Origin: a virus
IMG/VR virus record: IMGVR_UViG_3300017962_000126
Location: 1-23,155 of that record
Length of the DNA stretch: 23,155 bases
Reading direction: 5' to 3' (one strand)
The notes beneath the pieces are model-generated. The model worked only from the letters and a program-made list of their open reading frames with translations. It was not told the origin of the DNA and ran no database searches. A program made the translations under genes and the position numbers. Below, in pieces: positions 15,606 to 23,074 of this stretch. Numbering within the stretch: position 1 is the first letter of the stretch; each line of letters begins with the position of its first letter.

Positions 15606-18600
15606 ATGCCACAAAAAACGAATCTCAATATAAACCCCTATTATGACGACTTTGACAAGGGAGATAATTTCTATAGGGTTTTATTCAAACCAGGATTCCC
15701 TATCCAGGCTAGGGAGTTAACGACTTTACAGTCAATACTGCAAGACCAATTAGAGTCTTTCGGTAGTCATATGTTTAAAGAGGGGTCGATGGTGATCCCA
15801 GGAAACATAAACTATGATTCCGAATATTACTCAGTAAAGATTAATGATGAGCATCTTGGCATTGATGTTTCAGTTTATGCCGACAGTCTGATTGGAAAGA
15901 GACTGAAGGGACAAACTTCTGGGATTGTTGCAGTAGTTGATAGTTACGAATTAACGTCAGAAGCAAAGGGAATTACTGCTCTGACACTGTTTGTAAAATA
16001 TACAAGCTCTGGCACAGATAATTCTGTTGAGTATTTCACTGATGGTGAAATTCTTTTAACACAAGATGCTTTCACTTATGGAAACACAACCATTAGTGAA
16101 GGTGAAAGCGTAGTTACTCTGGTAGAAGAAGATGCGTGTGCTAGAGGCACAGCAGTTTCTATTGGAGAAGGTGTATATTTTATTAGAGGCACCTTTGTAA
16201 CTGTTAATAAGGACAAACTGGTCCTTGATGCATACACTGGAAACTCATCATACAGAGTTGGTCTTACAATCTTAGAAGAGTTTGTAACTGCAAAGGATGA
16301 TGCTTCACTGTATGATAATGCAAAAGGATATTCTAACTATGCAGCACCAGGTGCTGATAGACTGAAAATCTCAGCAACCTTATCCAAGAAGAGTCTGACT
16401 GACTTTACTGATAAGAGTTTCGTTGAGTTGATTAGAATTGATGAAGGTGAAATCAAGAAGTTACAGGATAAGTCAAATTATAATTTAATCAGAGACTACT
16501 TTGCTAAGAGAACTTACGAAGAGTCTGGGGACTATGCTGTAGGTAAGTTTGGTGTAGAGGTCAAAGAATCTCTGAATGATGGCATCTCAAATGAAGGTGT
16601 ATTCAACAGCGACCAAACTACAGAGCAAAACAATACTCCTTCAGACGATTTACTTTCAATCAAAGTATCTCCTGGTAAGGCATATGTAAGAGGATATGAT
16701 ATTGAGTCTGTTGGTACAACTATCCTTGATGTAGAGAAACCAAGAGATACTCAAAGTGTAAGAAATTCTCTTGTCCCATTTGAGTTTGGGACCTTGATGA
16801 GAGTCAATAATGTATTTTCGACTCCTTTCATTGGTGTTAATAACGCAAACAACACTGTTGAGTTGCGTAGTCAAAGAAAGGCATCTGGCACACCAACCTC
16901 TGGGGCAGGAGTTCAAGTAGGTGAAGCTAGAGTATACTCATTCAGTGTATCTGATGCCCCTCATACTGGCGACACTACTGAGTGGGATTTGTATCTGTTT
17001 GATGTCCAGACATACACCAGACTGACAATCAATAATTCGATTGCAACTGGCGATGTCCCCAATACATCATATGTCAGAGGTGTAAGCAGCGGTGCAAGTG
17101 GATATGTTACGACTTATGGTGGCACTACAGAAGTAACCCTGACTCAAACTTCTGGGTCATTCATTGTTGGTGAGCAAATTCTCATCAATGAAAGAGAAGA
17201 CCTTTCAAGGTCTATTCAGTCAATCAAAGTTTATGGCATTCAGGATGTCAAGTCCGTTTATCAAGACTCAAGTACTTTCTCAGGACTATCTGTAGACTTT
17301 GCTGCTGATACCGTATTGCAGAGTTCTCTGCCCAAGTCATTCAGCATCACTGATACTGTAACTATTACAAGTGGTGGTAATGTAACTTCTCCAGGAAATT
17401 CTTTCACTGGTATCAAAACTGATACTATTGTCAGATATCAAATTTCTGGTCTGAGCACAGAAACTTATAATAGAGTTGAATCTGTCGCTGCTGATGGGTC
17501 ATCGATGACTCTAGTATCGATACCTAATGTTGATGGTATTTGTAGTGGAGCACTTCCTGCAGCAACTGAAAGTGTTACATTTGCTCTTGGACAACCTTTA
17601 GTTGGTGATAAGGGTGGTCTTTATGCAAACATTCCTTCAGAGGATGTTTCTGCAGTAAGCCTTGCAGATTCAAACCTGATTGTAACAAAGCAAATCACTG
17701 GAGAAACAACAGATAGTGACGGACAACTTGTAGTCCCAATCAGCTCTGTTGGAATTACCAGTGCACTGTTTGAATCTTTTGACGCTGAAAGATACAGCAT
17801 CGTCTATAGTAATGGTGCCATTGAAGATTTGACATCCGACCAGTTTAGTTTAGATTCTGGTGGATCTCAGATTACCTTTACTGGTCTGACAGCATCACAA
17901 TCTAATGTTGTAGTCAATACAACAGTCAAGAAAATTAAAATCAAGAATAAGACCAAAGAATTTAATAGAAGTGCAAAGATTAATATCACCAATACATCTT
18001 CGGGTGTATCTACCAGCACTTCAGGTCTTACAACCAGCTTCTTCTATGGCACCAGAGTTGAAGATAAAGAAATCTCTCTGAATGTCCCCGATGTAGCAAA
18101 TGTTGTTGCAGTATATGAATCTCTGAATTCATCTTCACCTTCTCTTGATTCTTTAGACTTCCCATCAGGACTAGCACTCAATACAAATTCTATTCTTGGT
18201 GAGAAAATCACTGGTAGAACCAGTGGTGCCATTGCTCAAGTAGTTACAAGAGCTTCGGCAACCAATGTTGAGTTTGTATATCTCAACTCCAAGCAGTTTG
18301 TTGTTGGAGAAATTGTTGATTTTGAAGAATCCGACATCTCATCAACAATTCAAACAATCAATCTTGGCAACTATCAGAATATTACTAATAAGTATACTCT
18401 TGATAAGGGACAAAGAGAGCACTACTATGATTATTCTAGAATTGTAAGAAAGACTGATGGTTATATTCCATCACACAGACTTCTGGTAATCTACAACAAC
18501 TTCACAGTACCTTCTAATGATGCTGGTGATGTCTATACTGTAGATTCATATGATGATGAAAGATACACAAGCGATATCCCAGCATTGCCTAGTGGTGTAA

Positions 18601-21600
18601 GAGCATCTGATATCCTTGATTTTAGACCAAGAGTTGCTCCATTCACTTCAACGACTTCATCTCCATTTGGTTTTGCTAGCAGAAACTTTGCAACTACTGG
18701 CACCAACCCAACACTGGTAGTTTCTCCATCGGAGAGCTCACTGATTGGTTATGACTTCTATCTGCCAAGAATCGATAGAGTTGTATTGGATAAGTTAGGT
18801 AACTTTAGTGTCATTAAGGGCGTTTCTGCTCTCAATCCTAAGGCACCTACCAATGTTGAAGAAGCAATGGATATTGCAACTATTGAATATCCTGCTTATC
18901 TTTATAATACCGACGATGCAGTTATCAAACTCGTCGATAATAGAAGATACACGATGAGAGACATCGGTAAGATTGATGACAGAGTTTCAACTTTAGAAAC
19001 TTTAACATCACTCTCTCTGCTTGAGTTGGATACCAAAACATTCCAAGTCAGAGATGCTGATGGTTTCGATAGATTTAAGTCTGGTTTCTTTGTTGATGAC
19101 TTCAAGGATGTATCCAGACTTGACGCTAAACTGAGCACAGTAAATGTTGATGTTGTTGCTAGAGAGTTGCTGACTCCTATCGACTTCTACTCAGTAAAAC
19201 CAGAAATCGCTATTGACCCAGCACTTAATGCTGATACTGCAGATTTCTCAGATGACCTTACTCTCTTGGACACTAATGTCCAGAAGACTGGTGATTTGAT
19301 TACTCTGAAGTATGAAGAGAAAGGATGGATTGAGCAACCTCTAGCATCTAGAGTTGAGAATATCAACCCATTCAACATGATTCTCTTCACTGGTGTTGTA
19401 GAATTAACACCAAGCTCTGACAACTGGGTAAGAAATATCTATGTTGACGGTGGTGAGAGAACAATCACTGGTGACTTCAACGGGTCTTATATTGAAACTG
19501 TCAAGATTTCTAGCAGACCTGACGAATACATCAGGTCCAGAAATGTTGCATTTGCAGCAGGTGGTCTCAAGCCTCTGACAAGATACTATCCATTCATGGA
19601 TGGCACCAGTGGTATCGATATTACTCCAAAACTCATCGAAATTGAGATGAGTTCTGGTGTATTTGAAATCGGTGAAACTGTCCAAGGTTTCATTGGTGGC
19701 ACCAGACTGTTTAGTGCAAGAGTAATTCAACCTAACCACAAGACAGGCACATATAACAATCCAACAACCACATATAGCCTCAACCCATACAATACTAGCG
19801 TAACTCTTCCAACTGAGTATTCACAATCCTCAACTGTCCTTAACCATGATTCAGAAGCACTTGCTGATGAAGTATCTGGTAAGTATAGTGGTTTTGTTAC
19901 CGTTGGAATGACACTTCTGGGCGAGACCAGTGGTGCTGAAGCAACCGTATCTAATATCAGAGTTGTTACAGATACCTTTGGTGATGTTGGTGGCACATTC
20001 TTCTTCAGAGACCCATTAGCATCCCCAACTCCACCACTGCGTTTCAGAACTGGCACTAAGACCTTCAAACTGACATCAAGCTCCACCAACGCAGAACCTC
20101 TGCCAGGAAGTCTCCTGATTAGTAAGGGTCAGACCACATACGCTACTAGCGGTAGAGTTGATACCTTCAGACAGACTAGAGTTACTGTTAGAACTCCACC
20201 CCCACCACCACCAGCTCCAGCACCACAGAGAGGCGGTGGTAAGGACCCACTGGCACAGTCATTCACAGTTGATGAAACTGGCGCATTCCTCACATCTGTT
20301 GACCTATTCTTTGCTAATAAGGATGATAACCAGAAGGTAACAGTTGAAGTTAGAAATGTTGAGTTGGGCACACCAACTGACCAAATTGTTGATGACTTCG
20401 CAAGAGTTACATTAGACCCATCTCAGATTACTACATCTACAGATGCTAGTGTAGCAACGAATGTCAAATTCCCTGGTCCAGTTTATCTGCAACCAAATAC
20501 AGAGTATGCTCTGGTATTACTCTCGCCATATTCAGATAATTATGAAGTCTGGATTGGTAGAATGGGTGAGAAGACCGTCAATACGACGACTCTCCCAGAT
20601 GCAGAAAGCGTAATCGTCACCAAGCAATACATTGGCGGAAGTCTCTTCAAGTCTCAAAACGGGACTATTTGGACTGCAAACCAGTTTGATGACATGAAGT
20701 TTAAGTTGTATAAGGCAGAGTTTGCAACTAACCCAGGCACTGCATACTTCTACAACCCAACTTTAGATACAAACCATGATTCTGCTAAGTTGAATTCTAA
20801 CCCAGTTAGAACTCTTCCAAGAAAACTCAGAGTTGGTATTACAACCACTACAGCGCTGAATGATGTCCTGAAGGTTGGTAGAAAGGTAAGTGATACAACT
20901 GCCGCTGCTGGACCATACGGTTTCATTGAAAATGTTGGTGGTAGAGTTAATACTCTTGCAAGCACATTGGTTGGTGCTGGATACAGCAATGGCACATTTA
21001 CTGGTGTCCCTCTGTATTCCATCACAGGATCTGGCACAGGCGCAGAAGCAACACTGGTATTCGCAAGTGGTGCATTGTCCAGCATCTCTGCAGTAACAAC
21101 CGCTGGTAATGGATATGCGGTTGGCGATATCCTTGGCATTACAACTTCGAGTGTTGTCAAGGGTAGTGGAGCACAGATTACAGTATCCGCTCTGAATGGA
21201 TTTGATACTCTGTATCTGACCAATGTCCAAGGTGAAGAGTTGACTGCAGGTCAAGACTTGGTTGTTTATAATGGAGCAACTGCTGTTTCTTATGCAAACA
21301 CTGATATTCTTTCTTCCGCAACTGTAAGCAACCTTTATGATGGAAGAGTATTGGAAGTCACCCAATACAACCATGGTATGCACGCTGACAATAACATTGT
21401 CACACTTTCAGGAATTGAGCCTAACACGATTCCAACAACTCTTGACGCTTCTCTGGGTATCAGCAGCACGACTATTTCTGTTGCAAACACCAGCATATTT
21501 GCCACATATGAGGGTATCTCAACAACTTCTGGATACCTCAAGGTAAATGGAGAAATCATGTTCTACAGCGGAATCACCGCTGGGTCTGGTGGTGCTGGCA

Positions 21601-22679
21601 CAATCGGTATCAGCACAAGAGGTGTTGATGGGTCTCTGGTAAGGTCTCATGGTATTGGTGATAGAGTATTCCCATATGAGTTGAATGGCATCTCACTCAC
21701 TAAGATTAATACTCAGCACAATATGCCTTCAGATACAACTCTCAAGGGTGCTAGAGACATTGATAAGTATCACCTGCAAATCAGCAGAGGGTCTAGAACT
21801 TCTGGTGATTCTCAGTTGAGTTTCACTGATGAAAATTCTGTTGGTGGAGATAATGCTTCTTCATCCAGAAACATTCAATTCAATACCGTCACGCCACAGT
21901 TTAATGTCATAACACCTGGTGAGACCACAACTATCTCTGCACAAGTCAGGACAGTAAGTGGCACCAGTGCTGACGGGTCTGAAGCATCATTCATTGACCA
22001 AGGTTATGAGTCTGTTGAAATCAACAACGAAAATGAGCTTTCTTCGACAAGAATCGTTGCTTCTAAGGTCAATGAAACTACCAGACTGACTGACCTTCCT
22101 AAGAATAAGTCATTCACGGTTGGTCTTACCCTCAATTCTTCAGATAAAAATCTCTCACCAGTTATTGATACACAGAATGCAACTGTTATCTACGGTAGAA
22201 GCAGACTGAATTCACCAATCTCAAACTATGTAACTGATGGTGATGTCAATCTGGTTGAGGGTGATCCACATACCGCAGTTTATGTAAGCAGAAAAGTTTC
22301 TCTGGAGCAACCAGCATCTTCTCTGAAGGTTATCTTGGGTGCATACAGACATTCATCTGCAGATTTCAGAGTCCTCTATCAACTCTTTAGAGCAGACTCT
22401 AGTGAAGTTGAGCAATCATTCGAATTATTCCCAGGTTATGACAACCTGAAGGATACTGATGGTGATGGCTTCGGTGATGAAGTAATCGATTCTTCACTCA
22501 ACAGTGGTAGAGCAGATTCCTTCATTCCTGCAAACAAAGATGGAGAATTCTCCGAATATCAATTCACCGTTGATGGTCTTGAGCAGTTTGTAGGATTTAG
22601 AATCAAGGTTGTCATGAGTGGCACCAATGAGGCATATGCGCCCAAATTCAAAGACATGAGAGTGATTGCCCTTGCATAA
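15606..22679 (+). CDS. Large virion structural protein with N-terminal DUF4815 region
   Basis: A 2357-residue protein at the position of T4 genes 9-10, probably an outer baseplate component. The start NLNINPYYDDFD, then FYRVLFKPGFPIQARELTTL and GSHMFKEGSMVIPG, is the hallmark opening of DUF4815 phage proteins. KVSPGKAYVRGYDIE (about residue 350) and REHYYDYSRI (about 935) also fit. A helical stretch with coiled-coil character (DIGKIDDRVSTLETLTSLSL) lies near 1118-1137. A proline hinge (PPPPPPAPAP, about 1531) is followed by DPLAQSFTV, opening a beta-sandwich-like region to about 1720. Then come two GxGY units (about 1785-1845) and one RG..H unit (about 1974-2030). A calcium-loop-like DTDGDGFGDE sits at 2283-2292. 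TSGA-type units occur near residues 96, 491, 868 and 1438. No signal peptide or membrane segment. No Shine-Dalgarno site is seen at the ATG, three bases after the gp8 stop. Exact role unknown. Confidence 0.93.
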   Translation: MPQKTNLNINPYYDDFDKGDNFYRVLFKPGFPIQARELTTLQSILQDQLESFGSHMFKEGSMVIPGNINYDSEYYSVKINDEHLGIDVSVYADSLIGKRLKGQTSGIVAVVDSYELTSEAKGITALTLFVKYTSSGTDNSVEYFTDGEILLTQDAFTYGNTTISEGESVVTLVEEDACARGTAVSIGEGVYFIRGTFVTVNKDKLVLDAYTGNSSYRVGLTILEEFVTAKDDASLYDNAKGYSNYAAPGADRLKISATLSKKSLTDFTDKSFVELIRIDEGEIKKLQDKSNYNLIRDYFAKRTYEESGDYAVGKFGVEVKESLNDGISNEGVFNSDQTTEQNNTPSDDLLSIKVSPGKAYVRGYDIESVGTTILDVEKPRDTQSVRNSLVPFEFGTLMRVNNVFSTPFIGVNNANNTVELRSQRKASGTPTSGAGVQVGEARVYSFSVSDAPHTGDTTEWDLYLFDVQTYTRLTINNSIATGDVPNTSYVRGVSSGASGYVTTYGGTTEVTLTQTSGSFIVGEQILINEREDLSRSIQSIKVYGIQDVKSVYQDSSTFSGLSVDFAADTVLQSSLPKSFSITDTVTITSGGNVTSPGNSFTGIKTDTIVRYQISGLSTETYNRVESVAADGSSMTLVSIPNVDGICSGALPAATESVTFALGQPLVGDKGGLYANIPSEDVSAVSLADSNLIVTKQITGETTDSDGQLVVPISSVGITSALFESFDAERYSIVYSNGAIEDLTSDQFSLDSGGSQITFTGLTASQSNVVVNTTVKKIKIKNKTKEFNRSAKINITNTSSGVSTSTSGLTTSFFYGTRVEDKEISLNVPDVANVVAVYESLNSSSPSLDSLDFPSGLALNTNSILGEKITGRTSGAIAQVVTRASATNVEFVYLNSKQFVVGEIVDFEESDISSTIQTINLGNYQNITNKYTLDKGQREHYYDYSRIVRKTDGYIPSHRLLVIYNNFTVPSNDAGDVYTVDSYDDERYTSDIPALPSGVRASDILDFRPRVAPFTSTTSSPFGFASRNFATTGTNPTLVVSPSESSLIGYDFYLPRIDRVVLDKLGNFSVIKGVSALNPKAPTNVEEAMDIATIEYPAYLYNTDDAVIKLVDNRRYTMRDIGKIDDRVSTLETLTSLSLLELDTKTFQVRDADGFDRFKSGFFVDDFKDVSRLDAKLSTVNVDVVARELLTPIDFYSVKPEIAIDPALNADTADFSDDLTLLDTNVQKTGDLITLKYEEKGWIEQPLASRVENINPFNMILFTGVVELTPSSDNWVRNIYVDGGERTITGDFNGSYIETVKISSRPDEYIRSRNVAFAAGGLKPLTRYYPFMDGTSGIDITPKLIEIEMSSGVFEIGETVQGFIGGTRLFSARVIQPNHKTGTYNNPTTTYSLNPYNTSVTLPTEYSQSSTVLNHDSEALADEVSGKYSGFVTVGMTLLGETSGAEATVSNIRVVTDTFGDVGGTFFFRDPLASPTPPLRFRTGTKTFKLTSSSTNAEPLPGSLLISKGQTTYATSGRVDTFRQTRVTVRTPPPPPPAPAPQRGGGKDPLAQSFTVDETGAFLTSVDLFFANKDDNQKVTVEVRNVELGTPTDQIVDDFARVTLDPSQITTSTDASVATNVKFPGPVYLQPNTEYALVLLSPYSDNYEVWIGRMGEKTVNTTTLPDAESVIVTKQYIGGSLFKSQNGTIWTANQFDDMKFKLYKAEFATNPGTAYFYNPTLDTNHDSAKLNSNPVRTLPRKLRVGITTTTALNDVLKVGRKVSDTTAAAGPYGFIENVGGRVNTLASTLVGAGYSNGTFTGVPLYSITGSGTGAEATLVFASGALSSISAVTTAGNGYAVGDILGITTSSVVKGSGAQITVSALNGFDTLYLTNVQGEELTAGQDLVVYNGATAVSYANTDILSSATVSNLYDGRVLEVTQYNHGMHADNNIVTLSGIEPNTIPTTLDASLGISSTTISVANTSIFATYEGISTTSGYLKVNGEIMFYSGITAGSGGAGTIGISTRGVDGSLVRSHGIGDRVFPYELNGISLTKINTQHNMPSDTTLKGARDIDKYHLQISRGSRTSGDSQLSFTDENSVGGDNASSSRNIQFNTVTPQFNVITPGETTTISAQVRTVSGTSADGSEASFIDQGYESVEINNENELSSTRIVASKVNETTRLTDLPKNKSFTVGLTLNSSDKNLSPVIDTQNATVIYGRSRLNSPISNYVTDGDVNLVEGDPHTAVYVSRKVSLEQPASSLKVILGAYRHSSADFRVLYQLFRADSSEVEQSFELFPGYDNLKDTDGDGFGDEVIDSSLNSGRADSFIPANKDGEFSEYQFTVDGLEQFVGFRIKVVMSGTNEAYAPKFKDMRVIALA
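20197..20229 (+). other. Proline-rich hinge in the DUF4815 protein
   Basis: Encodes PPPPPPAPAPQ. It separates the repeat-rich N-terminal part from the DPLAQSF beta-sandwich region and probably serves as an extended linker. It is in frame and flanked by ordinary coding sequence. Confidence 0.75.
22452..22490 (+). other. Thrombospondin type-3-like calcium-binding motif
   Basis: Encodes DTDGDGFGDEVID at residues 2283-2295 of the DUF4815 protein. The spacing D-x-D-x-D-G-x-x-D matches the TSP3 / calcium-loop pattern (D2283, D2285, D2287, D2291). Only one copy is visible. Metal binding is inferred from the motif alone. Confidence 0.55.
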
Positions 22680-22680
22680 T

Positions 22681-22911
22681 ATGGAAAGAGTTGAAGGACA
22701 CAAGCACCTGTTTCGTGAGGATTCAGGTGCTATTGTCAATACTGATACTAATGGTTATAATCAGTATGTTAAACTGAGATCGGAAAGAAGGAGACAAAGA
22801 GAAGAAATAGACGGTCTAAAACAAGATATCAGTGAAATCAAGTCCCTACTTATGGAGATCATCAATGGACCCAAACTCAATTCAACTGGAAACAATGACC
22901 AGAATGTTTGA
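22681..22911 (+). CDS. Small conserved-type protein with C-terminal coiled coil
   Basis: A 76-residue protein of unknown function. The N-terminus has HKHLFREDSGAIVNTDTNGY, then NQYVKLRSERRRQ, then the heptad-like helix EEIDGLKQDISEIKSLLMEI (residues 41-60), and a short polar tail. The R-D-x-x-[ST]-G-A-I-x-N-T-[ND] opening followed by 'EI..LK.DI.EIK.LL' resembles a short protein I recall from many T4-like cyanophages near structural genes; that is recollection, not a search. I choose ATG 22681 over the in-frame TTG at 22666, because the ATG lies one base after the upstream stop and the extra residues (PLHN) fit no pattern. No Shine-Dalgarno site is seen, so coupling to the DUF4815 gene is likely. 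Its 3' end overlaps the next gene by 47 bases. A perfect 8-base inverted repeat lies near its start. Confidence 0.8.
   Translation: MERVEGHKHLFREDSGAIVNTDTNGYNQYVKLRSERRRQREEIDGLKQDISEIKSLLMEIINGPKLNSTGNNDQNV
22703..22731. repeat. Inverted repeat, 8-base arms, 13-base loop
   Basis: AGCACCTG at 22703-22710 pairs perfectly with CAGGTGCT at 22724-22731. It sits 24 bases after the stop of the large structural gene but within the next coding sequence, and no T-run follows. It could form an mRNA hairpin; a terminator role is not supported. Confidence 0.45.
22854..22858 (+). promoter_or_regulatory. Ribosome binding site GGAGA for the 61-residue protein
   Basis: GGAGA lies six bases before the ATG at 22865, a good Shine-Dalgarno match and spacing. 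It lies inside the preceding gene and decides the start at 22865 over the upstream in-frame codon at 22832 and the downstream ATGs at 22895 and 22904. Confidence 0.75.
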
Positions 22912-23050
22912 ATATGAAAAACATTCTAGACTTATTGATGAATTAAATATTGATGAGTTGAGAGAATGTGCTAAATCTTACTGCAAACTTTATTTGAAGC
23001 AGCAAGAAGTTGTCAGTAGTTTTGGTCGCCTTGATTCTGGTTTGACATAA
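22865..23050 (+). CDS. Small helical protein of unknown function (61 residues)
   Basis: It begins MDPNSIQLETMTRMFEYEKH and continues with an amphipathic helical stretch (IDELNIDELRECAKSYCKLY) and LKQQEVVSSF. There is no signal peptide or membrane segment. It overlaps the preceding gene by 47 bases in a different frame and has its own good ribosome binding site, so translation can be independent. The 'eL...aks..KLYLKQQE' ending resembles small helical proteins I recall from cyanobacteria and their phages. Size and helix layout are also loosely like NblA (phycobilisome degradation protein), but I see no convincing residue match and do not assign that function. The stop codon TAA is part of the CATAAATA motif that precedes the next gene. 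Confidence 0.78.
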   Translation: MDPNSIQLETMTRMFEYEKHSRLIDELNIDELRECAKSYCKLYLKQQEVVSSFGRLDSGLT

Positions 23051-23053
23051 ATA
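23046..23053 (+). promoter_or_regulatory. Late promoter-like site CATAAATA before the last gene
   Basis: CATAAATA overlaps the stop codon of the 61-residue gene (TAA at 23048-23050) and lies 29 bases before the ATG at 23075. That is nearly the same geometry as the perfect TATAAATA 27 bases before gp8, which raises the likelihood that it is a real late promoter. Confidence 0.65.
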
Positions 23054-23074
23054 CTTCTAAAGACCAACTTTACC

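Noticed and set aside
19404-20089. Minus-strand open frames of 111 and 120 codons
   Set aside because: Shadow frames of the DUF4815 gene with no independent evidence of coding.
20197-20229. CCA/CCC-rich tract as a microsatellite or recombination site
   Set aside because: It is a short in-frame proline hinge with mixed codons and flanking conserved protein sequence.
20750-21383. Two long overlapping minus-strand open frames (157 and 206 codons)
   Set aside because: They lie antisense to the well-supported DUF4815 gene, have no ribosome binding site or recognisable domain, and their Cys/Ser/Ile-rich or Pro/Val-rich composition is that expected from the complement of Gly/Thr/Ala-rich repeats.
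22666-22680. TTG start for the coiled-coil protein, adding five residues
   Set aside because: It would begin inside the preceding gene without a ribosome binding site, while an ATG lies at 22681, one base after that gene's stop.
23018-23074. Possible terminator before the last gene
   Set aside because: No convincing inverted repeat followed by a T-run; only the CATAAATA motif is supported.
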